From contig NZ_CP007453.1 of assembly GCF_000597865.1 (NCBI RefSeq), positions 62,001 through 126,000 of the forward strand: a DNA stretch of 64,000 bases, given 5' to 3'. This document shows positions 1 to 7,996 of the stretch, piece after piece. The notes beneath the pieces were generated by a model. The model did not search any database. It was not told where the DNA came from and was given only the letters and a program-made list of their open reading frames with translations. Origin of the DNA: Peptoclostridium acidaminophilum DSM 3953 (GTDB lineage: Bacteria; Bacillota; Clostridia; Peptostreptococcales; Peptostreptococcaceae). The position numbers and the translations under genes were made by a program. Position 1 is the stretch's first letter. The number at the start of each line of letters is the position of its first letter.

Positions 1-186
1 GCAGTATAGGTTCCATTGGTAGTAATCTTTGATCATTTCTTTGCATTCGCCGCATTCACAGCACTCTACGCCTCCTGCGTATTTGTCTGAAACGCCGCAT
101 TTGACGCATGGATTTAGCTTGATATGCTCCTTGCCCCTTATCTCTCCTGGTTGTCCGCATATAGGGCATTCGTTCCAATATTTCAT
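1..186 (-). CDS. Cys-rich zinc-ribbon-like small protein, 3' end cut by window edge
   Basis: Read on the minus strand from an ATG at 186 behind a GGAGGG site. The 62 visible codons contain CPICG, PCVKCG and ECCECGEC clusters, which suggests a small metal-binding (zinc-ribbon or rubredoxin-like) fold. It is a close paralogue of the gene at 553-798: the N-terminal two thirds match almost residue for residue. The C-terminus lies outside the window. No function is recognised. The spacing of CxxC pairs and the late W-N are loosely like Lar-type restriction-alleviation proteins, but this is weak. Confidence 0.6.
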   Translation of the reverse strand, partial: MKYWNECPICGQPGEIRGKEHIKLNPCVKCGVSDKYAGGVECCECGECKEMIKDYYQWNLYC

Positions 187-552
187 ATATATCCCTCCTT
201 AAACCAAGTTGTTTGTTTTTTAACAATACATCCTATATATATATTACCACCATTTTGGATAAATATCACTATTAACTTAATGTTTTTTTTAACAAACTTT
301 ATCTAATGTTCGCATAATAAAACAATATGACATACTATATAAGGGCGGGCTCACATGCTCTTATGCTGATCTGGCAGGATATGGGGAATTTAAACAAATA
401 AATAGCCTGGAGGCGGTTTTTGAAATCCGTTTCCAGGCTTTATTGTTTTATGTTTTCATTGATATTAGTCGAATAAGCAGAATGATTCCTCTTTCAAACG
501 GTCCTTTATTTGTAATTGGACTCTTTATGTGAGATGTTTTTTAATGTAGATA
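187..552. other. Intergenic stretch between the two zinc-ribbon paralogues
   Basis: This 366-nt AT-rich stretch has no convincing gene. Its left half (187 to about 350) is homologous to the block upstream of the second paralogue (799 to about 955). Shared elements include the poly-T tract and a GACATACTATAT element (near 330-342 and 940-951). The right half holds the terminator at 404-439. Confidence 0.6.
404..439 (-). terminator. Intrinsic terminator of the second zinc-ribbon gene
   Basis: The arms AGCCTGGA and TCCAGGCT, with an inner CGG/CCG, form a long stem. On the minus strand it is followed by an AT-rich, T-containing tail (ATTTATTTGTTT). It lies 3' of the gene at 553-798. Confidence 0.65.
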
Positions 553-798
553 CTAGCTGCACTGAAGCAGTTCTGATTCAGTTGCGGCTATGTATTCCGT
601 ATTGCAATGGTCACAGTGAAGATGCCATTGATGATAGTCCTTGACCATCTGCCTGCAATCGCCGCATTCACAACACTCTACGCCCCCTGCGTATTTGTCT
701 GAAACGCCGCATTTGATGCATGGATTAAGTCTCACATGCTCTTTGTCTCTTATCTCCCCTGGTTGTCCGCATACAGGACATTCTTTCCAGTCTCTCAT
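553..798 (-). CDS. Cys-rich zinc-ribbon-like small protein (81 aa)
   Basis: Complete copy of the gene partly seen at 1-186. It has four Cys clusters: CPVCG near residues 8-12, PCIKCG near 26-31, ECCECGDC near 41-48, and CDHC near 62-65. It therefore probably binds one or two zinc or iron ions. There are no membrane segments and it is predicted cytoplasmic. The start has a purine-rich GAGGGGGAAAA site. It forms a tandem pair with its paralogue, and the duplication includes the upstream region, so both copies probably share regulation. Function unknown. Confidence 0.65.
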   Translation of the reverse strand: MRDWKECPVCGQPGEIRDKEHVRLNPCIKCGVSDKYAGGVECCECGDCRQMVKDYHQWHLHCDHCNTEYIAATESELLQCS

Positions 799-955
799 AT
801 TGTTTTCCCCCTCGAATTAAGCCTTTGTATTTATATAATACATCTTAGATATATACTATCATCTTTTGAGAGAAATAGCACTACTATTTTTATGTTTTTT
901 TATATAAAATATCATAAATATTTAAAATGCAAGACAATGTGACATACTATATGGC
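799..955 (-). repeat. Duplicated upstream block shared with 187-350
   Basis: Both paralogues are preceded by the same AT-rich block. It holds TACATC plus a run of TATATA about 40-60 nt from the start codon, a poly-T tract, and GACATACTATAT at the far end. The similarity extends well beyond a promoter, so the gene was duplicated together with its control region. On the minus strand, TTGTCT/TTGTTT about 120 nt upstream is a possible but weak -35. Confidence 0.55.
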
Positions 956-1006
956 GGAAACGCTTGCCTATAAAACAGTTGAAAGAGTCTGAAAATTAGA
1001 AATGTT

Positions 1007-1035
1007 TTGACAAAATACATTATTTTTTGTAAAAT
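1007..1035 (+). promoter_or_regulatory. Sigma-A type promoter for ilvBN
   Basis: TTGACA (1007-1012), a 17-nt spacer and TAAAAT (1030-1035), 60 nt upstream of ilvB. The leader is too short for a T-box, and no leader peptide or T-box motif is visible. Confidence 0.8.
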
Positions 1036-1094
1036 AGAAATACTTTATCTTTATTCGAATACAAATACAAATATAAATGCTGGGGGGTATTAAT

Positions 1095-2720
1095 ATGATA
1101 GGAGCCAAAGCAATTATTCGGTGCCTTGAAGAGGAGGGTGTAACCACGGTTTTTGGATATCCGGGTGGAGCGGTGCTTCCGCTTTATGATGAGCTTAGAA
1201 AATCGGACATCAACCATGTCCTTATAAGGAACGAGCAGAATGCAGTCCATTTTGCGAGCGGATATGCAAGAGGCAGCAAAAGGGTCGGTGTGTGCATCGC
1301 CACATCAGGACCGGGGGCGACTAACCTCATAACAGGCATAGCAACCGCGTACATGGATTCCATACCGGTTGTAATAATAACCGGCCAGGTAAGCAGTGAG
1401 CTTATAGGCAGTGACGCTTTTCAGGAGGCTGACATACTTGGGGCTACGCAGCCATTTACAAAGCACAATTATCTTGTAAAGAGCGCAGCGGAAATACCAA
1501 AGATAATGAAGGAGGCTTTCTATATAGCCTCGACAGGAAGGCCGGGACCTGTGCTTGTAGACGTGCCAGTCGACATACAGAAGGAAGCGCTCAGGTTCAG
1601 CTACCCAAAAGAGGTTTCAATAACGGGCTACAAGCCGACGTATGAAGGTCATAGGGGCCAGATAAAAAGGGCTGTCCAGGCAATCAAAAAGTCGGTCAAG
1701 CCGCTGATTTACGCAGGCGGAGGGGTAATTGCCGCGGATGCGATTGAAGAGCTTAGAAATTTTGCGGCATCAAGCAGGATTCCTGTTGTCAATTCACTCA
1801 TGGGTATAGGAAGCTTTCCGCACGATTCTGAGCTTTATGTGGGCATAGTTGGCAGCCACGGCCACTCATATTCAAACAGGATAATGTCGTGTGCAGACCT
1901 TATAATAATAGTAGGAGTAAGGCTATCGGACAGGGCGACAAAAAAGCTCGAGCAGATGAATCCGGATCTTGAGGTAGTCCATATAGACATAGACCCGGCT
2001 GAGATAGGCAAGAACATAGCAACTACAATACCTGTGGTAGGCCATGCCAAGAACATTCTTGCAGACCTGAACGAAAATGAAATAGCCCTCGATACTGGAG
2101 AGTGGCTTGAGGAGATTAAGGAGATCAAGCTGGAATATCCTGTGCTTTTCAATATGGACAATTCCATGGGTCTTGTTTCCCCAAAGCACGTGTTGGGAAT
2201 GCTTTCGGAAATACTTGACGATTCCGCAGCTGTAACTGCCGATGTAGGCCAGAATCAGATATGGGCAGCCAGGAACTACCAGATAATGGGTACAAGAGGC
2301 TACTATACATCGGGAGGACTTGGCACAATGGGCTACAGTCTTCCGGCGGCCGCAGGCATGAAGATGGCCGATGAAAGCAGGCAGGTCATCAGCATAATGG
2401 GCGACGGCAGCATACAAATGTGTCTGGGAGAGCTGGGTACCGTGTCGGAGCACAATGTGGGCATAAAGATAATCCTGTTCAATAACAACAGGCTGGGAAT
2501 GGTAAGGGAGCTACAGGACAATGCCTACGGCAAGGGAAAGCACAGTGCAGTAGTGTTCGACATATCAACTGATTTCGTGAAGATAGCCGAAGCCTACGGC
2601 ATAAAAGGCGTAAGGGTAAAGACAAATAATGAGTTCGATGCTGAGATTGAAAAGGCTATGGCTCATGACGGTCCTTACATGATAGAATGCATAGTGCATC
2701 CTGATTATGCCACTATTTAG
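1095..2720 (+). CDS. ilvB: Acetolactate synthase large (catalytic) subunit
   Basis: Condenses two pyruvates to 2-acetolactate, or pyruvate plus 2-oxobutyrate, in branched-chain amino acid synthesis, using ThDP, Mg2+ and FAD. The 541-aa protein shows the N-terminal ThDP domain with FGYPGG and the catalytic Glu47 in RNEQNA. The central FAD/regulatory domain follows, then the C-terminal ThDP-binding motif starting at GDGS (about residue 436) and ending in NNN (about 466). An in-frame ATG lies 18 nt upstream, but the GGGGGG site sits between the two, so the start at 1095 is preferred. It is slightly short for the family (usually 550-590). It is followed after 11 nt by the regulatory subunit. Confidence 0.93.
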   Translation: MIGAKAIIRCLEEEGVTTVFGYPGGAVLPLYDELRKSDINHVLIRNEQNAVHFASGYARGSKRVGVCIATSGPGATNLITGIATAYMDSIPVVIITGQVSSELIGSDAFQEADILGATQPFTKHNYLVKSAAEIPKIMKEAFYIASTGRPGPVLVDVPVDIQKEALRFSYPKEVSITGYKPTYEGHRGQIKRAVQAIKKSVKPLIYAGGGVIAADAIEELRNFAASSRIPVVNSLMGIGSFPHDSELYVGIVGSHGHSYSNRIMSCADLIIIVGVRLSDRATKKLEQMNPDLEVVHIDIDPAEIGKNIATTIPVVGHAKNILADLNENEIALDTGEWLEEIKEIKLEYPVLFNMDNSMGLVSPKHVLGMLSEILDDSAAVTADVGQNQIWAARNYQIMGTRGYYTSGGLGTMGYSLPAAAGMKMADESRQVISIMGDGSIQMCLGELGTVSEHNVGIKIILFNNNRLGMVRELQDNAYGKGKHSAVVFDISTDFVKIAEAYGIKGVRVKTNNEFDAEIEKAMAHDGPYMIECIVHPDYATI

Positions 2721-2731
2721 GGGGAGAAGTG

Positions 2732-3220
2732 ATGGACAAATACACTATTTCAGTGCTTGTGGAAAATAATGCAGGAGTTCTAAGCAGGATAGCTGGACTT
2801 TTCAGCAGGCGCGGATACAACATAGAAAGCCTTTCGGTAGGAGTGACAGAGGACAGCAAGATTTCGAGAATGACAATATGCGGCTTTGCGGACGAGCAGA
2901 CTCTCGAGCAGATCAAAAAGCAGCTCAACAAGCTCATAGAAGTAATAAAGGTAGTGCAGCTGGCGTCTGAAAATTCGGTATACAGGGAGCTGGCAATGAT
3001 AAAGGTCAAAGCCGACGACGCTTCAAGGGCTTCAATAGCGGCAATGGCCAACATATTCAGGGCCAACATAATAGACGTGTCGCCAGAAAGCCTGACGCTC
3101 GAGGTTACAGGGGACGAGGGCAAGATAGACGCATTCATTAATTTGATGAAGCCATATGGAATAATCGAGCTTCTCAGGACTGGAACAGCAGCGATTCAAA
3201 GAGGTGAGAACGGGATTTAG
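2732..3220 (+). CDS. ilvN: Acetolactate synthase small (regulatory) subunit
   Basis: Regulatory partner of IlvB that confers valine feedback control. The 162-aa protein begins with an ACT domain (residues about 4-75; pattern VENNAGVLSRIAGLFSRRGYNIESL). The C-terminal IlvN domain follows. A GTG lies directly before the chosen ATG, but the GGGGAGA site is best spaced for the ATG at 2732. It is probably co-transcribed and translationally coupled with ilvB. No other branched-chain pathway gene (ilvC, ilvD, leu) is in the window. Confidence 0.92.
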   Translation: MDKYTISVLVENNAGVLSRIAGLFSRRGYNIESLSVGVTEDSKISRMTICGFADEQTLEQIKKQLNKLIEVIKVVQLASENSVYRELAMIKVKADDASRASIAAMANIFRANIIDVSPESLTLEVTGDEGKIDAFINLMKPYGIIELLRTGTAAIQRGENGI

Positions 3221-3244
3221 GATATTTTCCTAAGTCCTTTTTTT
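3213..3244 (+). terminator. Intrinsic terminator after ilvN
   Basis: GGATTTAGGA/TCCTAAGTCC arms overlapping the ilvN stop codon, followed by a run of seven T. Confidence 0.75.
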
Positions 3245-3355
3245 ATGTCGATTTGGCTGTATACTGGAAAAGAAGGCGGATTATTCTGCAGCAACAATCC
3301 TGATCATATGGTTTGCCAGAGTATAAATATATGAATATAAGATTGGGTGAATGAC

Positions 3356-4051
3356 ATGAAGGAGAGTAAATACAAGGATAGGTACAAGCGAAGCATAGGG
3401 ACGCTCAGCAAACAAGAGCACATGCGCCTTGTGGATTCAAGGGTGTGCGTAGTAGGCTGTGGTGGCCTTGGAGGATATGTAATTGAGCTGCTTGGAAGGA
3501 TGGGCGTGGGAGAGCTTACAGCTATAGATTATGACACCTTCGAGGAGCATAATCTCAACAGGCAGCTGCTCAGCATCGAGAACAACATAGGCATGAGCAA
3601 GGCCAGGGCGGCGGTGGAACGTATGAGAGATGTCAATTCAGAGGTCGAGGTGAGGGCTGTGGAAGCAGCGCTTGATGAATGCAACTCGCTGGAAATGGTT
3701 AAGGGGCATGACGTTGTGGTCGACGCACTCGACGATATTGGCACCAGAATGCTGCTGCAAAAGTCCTGCGAAAAGGTCGGCGTGCCCCTTGTGCATGGTG
3801 CAATAGCAGGCTGGTACGGCCAGGTGTGCACGATATTTCCGGGCGATAGGACGCTTGAACGGATTTATTCTGCGCCAGATGCAGAAGGGATTGAAAAGGA
3901 AACCGGCAATCCTTCGTTTTCGCCGGCCCACATAGCGTCGCTTCAGGTAAGCGAGGCTATCAAAGTGCTGACCGGGAAGGGAGAGCTCCTCAGAAACAAG
4001 GTGCTTTTCATAGACATGCTCAGCAACGAATACGAGGTAATAGAGTTTTAA
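3356..4051 (+). CDS. HesA/MoeB/ThiF-family E1-like adenylyltransferase
   Basis: The family activates the C-terminus of ubiquitin-like sulfur carriers (MoaD, ThiS) by adenylation, or modifies tRNA (TcdA). The 231-aa protein has the Rossmann nucleotide-binding motif GCGGLGGYV near residue 37, then DYDTFEEHNLNRQ with the conserved Arg/Asn, and the VDALDD segment. I do not see the paired CxxC zinc motifs of MoeB/ThiF, so the partner is uncertain. The GTG three codons upstream is less likely because GGGTGA is well placed for the ATG at 3356. No sulfur-carrier gene is adjacent. Confidence 0.8.
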   Translation: MKESKYKDRYKRSIGTLSKQEHMRLVDSRVCVVGCGGLGGYVIELLGRMGVGELTAIDYDTFEEHNLNRQLLSIENNIGMSKARAAVERMRDVNSEVEVRAVEAALDECNSLEMVKGHDVVVDALDDIGTRMLLQKSCEKVGVPLVHGAIAGWYGQVCTIFPGDRTLERIYSAPDAEGIEKETGNPSFSPAHIASLQVSEAIKVLTGKGELLRNKVLFIDMLSNEYEVIEF

Positions 4052-4080
4052 TTTGAAACTGCACCAAGGGAGGAGTAACG

Positions 4081-4980
4081 ATGGAAAAACAGAGCAATAA
4101 AAAAATCAATTTCAAAAGCCTTGCAATGGATGCGCTTGCAGTGGGCTCAGGTACGGCTATAGCCGCATTTTCAACGGCATCGATCCTTAAGCCAAACGGA
4201 CTTGTAATGGGGGGAGTCACCGGAACATCAATACTTGTAGAAAAAATGACCGGAATCAACTACACATATATTTATTTTGCGCTTTCAATATGCGTGCTTA
4301 TATCAACTTTCTTCCTGCTGGGAAAGAGGGAGGCACTCAAGATCATAGTGATATCGCTGCTGTTTCCGCCGGTGCTGATTTTCTTCAGCCAGAGACCCTT
4401 CAACTTTGTAGAGGGCGATATGATGCTTGCAGCAATCTACTTTGGAATAATAAACGGCGTAGGCTGCGGAATAATACTAAAGCGCGGCTTCTCTTTCGGA
4501 GGAACCGACACCATAGCCAAAATACTCCATGCGAAGGTATTCCCGTTCATAAGCTTAAGCCAGATACTGCTTACAATTGACACTGTTGTCATTACGGCAT
4601 CGGCCTTTGTTTTCGACAGGAACGTAGCACTCTACGCAATACTCACTCAGGTGATATTCATGAAGACGCTGGATACTGTTATGTTCGGTGCAGGCAACAA
4701 GCTTGTGAAAATCGAGGTTATAAGCGCCCACTACGATGAGATTTCGAGATATATACTCAAGGAGATCAAAAGAGGCGTGAGCATGTATGACGTTGTGGGG
4801 GCTTACACCAACGAGAGCAAGACCAAAGTGGTCACAGTGTGCTCGCCCCGTGATATGATTCTTATAAAGAGGTTCATAGCCCAGCTCGATTCTGACGTTT
4901 TTGTAAGCGTAGTGCCAGTGTCGGCTGTATGGGGCAGGGGCAAGGGCTTCGAAGACCTCGCAGATGAGAAGGGAATGTAG
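4081..4980 (+). CDS. YitT-family membrane protein with DUF2179 domain (copy 1)
   Basis: 299-aa integral membrane protein. Five or six hydrophobic segments occupy residues about 15-200 (YitT domain), followed by a soluble C-terminal DUF2179 domain of about 80 residues (from about 210, with VVTVCSPRDM and AVWGRGKG). The molecular function of YitT proteins is not established. A good GGGAGGAG site precedes the ATG. A paralogue follows at 5106 with the same architecture and near-identical stretches, so this is a recent tandem duplication. Confidence 0.85.
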   Translation: MEKQSNKKINFKSLAMDALAVGSGTAIAAFSTASILKPNGLVMGGVTGTSILVEKMTGINYTYIYFALSICVLISTFFLLGKREALKIIVISLLFPPVLIFFSQRPFNFVEGDMMLAAIYFGIINGVGCGIILKRGFSFGGTDTIAKILHAKVFPFISLSQILLTIDTVVITASAFVFDRNVALYAILTQVIFMKTLDTVMFGAGNKLVKIEVISAHYDEISRYILKEIKRGVSMYDVVGAYTNESKTKVVTVCSPRDMILIKRFIAQLDSDVFVSVVPVSAVWGRGKGFEDLADEKGM

Positions 4981-5105
4981 TTTTTACACTATCTAAACAA
5001 ATTTTACGCTATTTGTGTTTAACTTAATACTGCTCCAGATTATACTGTACATTGTATTACGATGTATTATGCGAATGCGAGGAAGGCATTTGAAAGGAGA
5101 GCGGT

Positions 5106-6026
5106 ATGGTGCAGGCAATAGCTCAAAATTTAAAGGTGAACATTGGCAGTATCAATTGGAAGGGAATAGCCCTGGATGCGGCGGCAGTTGGAATAGGTTC
5201 CGCAATGGTCGCTTTTGCAACCTCGTCAATACTCAAGACTAATGGTCTTGTGATAGGCGGGATTACGGGAGCCTCGATAATAGCGGAGAAGGTTACGGGA
5301 ATAGACTACACATATATCTATTATGCCCTGTCTGTTTGCGTGCTGCTCTGCGCGCTCTTGTTCATGGGCAGGCGTGAGGCCTTGAAGATAGCGGCGCTTT
5401 CGATTTTCTTCCCGGCTGTCCTCATAGTATTCAACAGGAGTCCGTTTAGCTTTGTAGAGGGAGATATGATGCTGGCGTCAATATATTTCGGTCTCATATA
5501 CGGCGTTGGCAGCGGGATAATACTAAAGCGCGGATTTTCGTTTGGAGGCACAGACACGATAGCCAAGATGCTTCATGTAAGGGTGTTCCCTTTCATAAGC
5601 TTAAGCCAGATTCTGCTCGCCATAGACACTGTGGTGATAGCCGCGTCGGTCTTCGTTTTCGACAGGAACATAGCGCTCTACGCCATACTTACTCAGGTTG
5701 TGTTCATGAAGACGCTGGATGTGGTGATGTTCGGAATAGGTTCCAAGCTTGTAAAGATGGAGGTCATAAGCGCCCGCTATGAAGAGGTCTCAAGATATGT
5801 CATGTCCGAAATAAAAAGGGGCGTGAGTATGTATGAAGTTATAGGCGGCTATGAGCACGAGAGCAGGGTCAAGGTGGTAACCGTGTGTTCTCCCCGCGAG
5901 ATGATGCTGATTAAAAGGTTCATAGCAAAGCTGGATCCAGACGTGTTTGTCAACGTCACTCCCGTTTCTGCTGTATGGGGAAGAGGCAAGGGCTTTGAAA
6001 GCATAGCAGAAGAGAGCGGGATATAG
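5106..6026 (+). CDS. YitT-family membrane protein with DUF2179 domain (copy 2)
   Basis: 306-aa tandem paralogue of the protein at 4081-4980. It shares the blocks KRGFSFGGTDTIAK, FPFISLSQILL and AVWGRGKGFE, and has an N-terminal extension of a few residues. The start is supported by GAAAGGAGA 6-8 nt upstream. The 125-nt gap after copy 1 is AT-rich and could hold its own promoter. The family is membrane-embedded with a cytosolic C-terminal domain; the substrate is unknown. Confidence 0.85.
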   Translation: MVQAIAQNLKVNIGSINWKGIALDAAAVGIGSAMVAFATSSILKTNGLVIGGITGASIIAEKVTGIDYTYIYYALSVCVLLCALLFMGRREALKIAALSIFFPAVLIVFNRSPFSFVEGDMMLASIYFGLIYGVGSGIILKRGFSFGGTDTIAKMLHVRVFPFISLSQILLAIDTVVIAASVFVFDRNIALYAILTQVVFMKTLDVVMFGIGSKLVKMEVISARYEEVSRYVMSEIKRGVSMYEVIGGYEHESRVKVVTVCSPREMMLIKRFIAKLDPDVFVNVTPVSAVWGRGKGFESIAEESGI

Positions 6027-6061
6027 GGCGAAAATTAAGCGGGAGATTTTTGAGAACAACG

Positions 6062-6117
6062 AAAAAGCCGTCAGTGAGGGAATGTGATATACACCCAAAA
6101 CTGATGGCTTTTTTTTT
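6062..6117. terminator. Bidirectional terminator between yitT copy 2 and cobT
   Basis: AAAAAGCCGTCAGT pairs with ACTGATGGCTTTTT around a 23-nt loop. T tracts are present on both strands, which suits the convergent genes. Confidence 0.8.
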
Positions 6118-7165
6118 ATACTGTGCCGATTCCGGCCTCCTCGAAGGTTATCATATCCTTACTTATAGCGGCTGCGGCATCTATTATACCAAACGCAAGA
6201 GCAGCGCCTGAGCCTTCCCCAAGTCGCATGTCCATGTGGAGCATAGGCCTAAGGCCAAGCAGCTCTGAAGCAAGCGCTGAGCCCTTTTCAAATGAGGCGT
6301 GCGATGGTATAAGGAAATCCCTAACGTTAGGGCAGAGGCTGCACGCTAGCAGGGCAGATACTGTAGATATGTAGCCGTCGACTACGCATGGAATTCTCGA
6401 GGCTGCGCAGGAGAGCATTATTCCTGCCATTCCGGCCATGTCCAAGCCGCCGAGCTTTGAAATCAGATCTATTGGATCGTTTTTGACGGCCTGGTTGACA
6501 GCTAAGGCCTTTAGAATCACTTCCACCTTGTGGGCTATCTTGTCGCCGGGGAGATTGGCTCCTACTCCTGTTATTTCCGACGGGTGCACGCCGGAAAGCA
6601 CGCTGAGCACGGCCGTGCTTGTGGTGGTGTTGCCTATGCCCATCTCGCCTGTGGCTATGAGCTTCACGCCTCTTTCTATCTGCTCGTTGGCAACCTCTAT
6701 GCCAGTCTCTATCGCCTTTATAGCTTCCTCTCTTGTCATTGCAGGACCTTCTGCAATATTGCCGGTGCCGTATCTAACCTTCCTTACCAGGACATTGTCA
6801 TTTTCGACATTTCCGTCCACACCAATGTCAACAACCACAACGCCTGCTCCGGCTGTCCTGGCTATCGAGGCCATACCGCTCACTCCGTTGGCGATGAAAT
6901 TTGTCATCATGAGCGTTACAACGGGGGGAGCCGCGGCCACGCCTTCGCAGCATACGCCGTTGTCAGCCGACATTACTATGACAGCTTTTTTGTCTACAAC
7001 CGGGTGCATGCTTGAGGTTATGCCTGAAAGCTGCACAGCAAGCTCCTCGAGTCTTCCCAGGCTTCCGACAGGCTTTATGAGGTTGTCCATCCTAGTCCTT
7101 GCTGCCGCCACGAAAGATTCGTCCAGTCCCTTTATTTTTTCAATAGTGCTATTTAGCAGTTTCAT
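6116..7165 (-). CDS. cobT: Nicotinate-nucleotide-dimethylbenzimidazole phosphoribosyltransferase
   Basis: Makes alpha-ribazole phosphate from a lower-ligand base and nicotinate mononucleotide, for the nucleotide loop of cobalamin. The 349-aa protein carries the family core: GSLGRLEELA near the N-terminus, MSADNGV, GEMGIGNTTTS, and the MRLGEGSGAA segment holding the catalytic Glu. An in-frame upstream ATG exists, but the GGAGGG site fits the ATG at 7165 (MKLLNSTIEK). The gene follows a transcription-terminating cobalamin riboswitch on the same strand. No bluB or bza genes are in the window, so the native base cannot be told. Confidence 0.93.
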   Translation of the reverse strand: MKLLNSTIEKIKGLDESFVAAARTRMDNLIKPVGSLGRLEELAVQLSGITSSMHPVVDKKAVIVMSADNGVCCEGVAAAPPVVTLMMTNFIANGVSGMASIARTAGAGVVVVDIGVDGNVENDNVLVRKVRYGTGNIAEGPAMTREEAIKAIETGIEVANEQIERGVKLIATGEMGIGNTTTSTAVLSVLSGVHPSEITGVGANLPGDKIAHKVEVILKALAVNQAVKNDPIDLISKLGGLDMAGMAGIMLSCAASRIPCVVDGYISTVSALLACSLCPNVRDFLIPSHASFEKGSALASELLGLRPMLHMDMRLGEGSGAALAFGIIDAAAAISKDMITFEEAGIGTV

Positions 7166-7212
7166 AAAAATCCCTCCATAATTTAGTAGTGTAAAACAAA
7201 GTAAATAAACAC

Positions 7213-7245
7213 AAAAAAACCCACACAAAAAAACAGCGTGGATTT
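7213..7245 (-). terminator. Riboswitch expression-platform terminator ahead of cobT
   Basis: On the minus strand AAATCCACGC pairs with GTGTGGGTTT (two G-T pairs) around a T-rich loop, followed by a T run. It lies between the cobalamin aptamer and the cobT ribosome site, so control is probably by premature termination. Confidence 0.75.
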
Positions 7246-7294
7246 TCCATTATCCTCACAAGCCAGTCAGAGCTTACGCTGCTGGCGCAGTCTA

Positions 7295-7448
7295 GTCTTA
7301 GGCAGGTCTCCTGACTAGGCTTCACTGCCTTTAGCCGCCTTCCCCTGAATTTACAAGGTGGCATCTGGCTAAGGCTCGGCTTCACAGTGGCGGGCCCGTT
7401 CGGGATTTGCACCCGATTCCCTATTCTCCCATAGTGGGCACCTAAGAC
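7295..7448 (-). promoter_or_regulatory. Cobalamin riboswitch upstream of cobT
   Basis: On the minus strand the P1 arms GTCTTAGG and CCTAAGAC enclose the aptamer. It contains GGGAATCGGGTGCAAATC, GCCACTGTGA and the B12 box AGTCAGGAGACCTGCC. Family knowledge: adenosylcobalamin-binding aptamers that switch off corrinoid genes. Confidence 0.93.
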
Positions 7449-7465
7449 GATATGCAGTTAAGTTG

Positions 7466-7494
7466 ATTATATTTTATGACGTAGCAGCTGTCAA
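7466..7494 (-). promoter_or_regulatory. Consensus sigma-A promoter for cobT riboswitch transcript
   Basis: On the minus strand TTGACA (7494-7489), a 17-nt spacer and TATAAT (7471-7466), just upstream of the aptamer. Both hexamers are perfect. Confidence 0.9.
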
Positions 7495-7551
7495 CAAAAG
7501 CATTACGCTGCAGTCTGCGGCTTGGTTCACTTACAAGTCCTGCTCTGGAGG

Positions 7552-7923
7552 CTATTTTCCTGAGATGGCTTCTGCAGCTCTATGTGCGAGTATGTCTACG
7601 AGTTTTTCGTCGAATCCAAGCGGCTGCGCAAAGGCAATGCTCATGTCGGGGTATTTCGCTTTGATGCGTTCTAGGATTTCCGGGATGTCCTCTTTGATGT
7701 GTATTCCCGGGAAAAGAAAGTAAGGTAGTGCAACCATGCTCCTTACCCCTTCAGAATACATAATTTCAACAGTTTCCTCGATGTTCGGAGATGATATCTC
7801 CATGAAGCATCCCTTGACGCTTTTGTCTGGGAATCTGGCGTCAAGCGAATTTACAATGCTGAAGAATATGTCCTTTGCATCACTTGACCTACTTCCGTGT
7901 CCTATTACTAGTATGCCTTCCAT
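7552..7923 (-). CDS. cbiX: Sirohydrochlorin cobaltochelatase, short CbiX type
   Basis: Inserts Co2+ into sirohydrochlorin at the start of the anaerobic corrin pathway. At 123 aa it is the single-domain CbiX(S) form. It has GHGSRSSDA near the N-terminus (metal-binding His) and LPYFLFPGIHIKEDIP near residue 75 (second His), and probably works as a homodimer. It follows cbiQ on the same strand and lies before the cobT riboswitch, so it is probably the last gene of the cbiMNQX transcript. Cobalt import and cobalt insertion are thus encoded together. Confidence 0.88.
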   Translation of the reverse strand: MEGILVIGHGSRSSDAKDIFFSIVNSLDARFPDKSVKGCFMEISSPNIEETVEIMYSEGVRSMVALPYFLFPGIHIKEDIPEILERIKAKYPDMSIAFAQPLGFDEKLVDILAHRAAEAISGK

Positions 7924-7996
7924 ATGTTCTCGCTCCTCTTCATAATTGTTTTGTATATCAATAGGGTTGTTGTAAGTGGCATATAACGCTTAAGTG

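Noticed and set aside
943-1094. T-box or leader peptide ahead of ilvBN
   Set aside because: No T-box sequence or leader peptide rich in Leu, Val or Ile is present; the leader after the promoter is only about 50 nt.
6438-7181. 247-aa plus-strand open frame
   Set aside because: It is the antisense shadow of cobT, low in complexity and rich in Ser/Thr/Pro, with no ribosome site.
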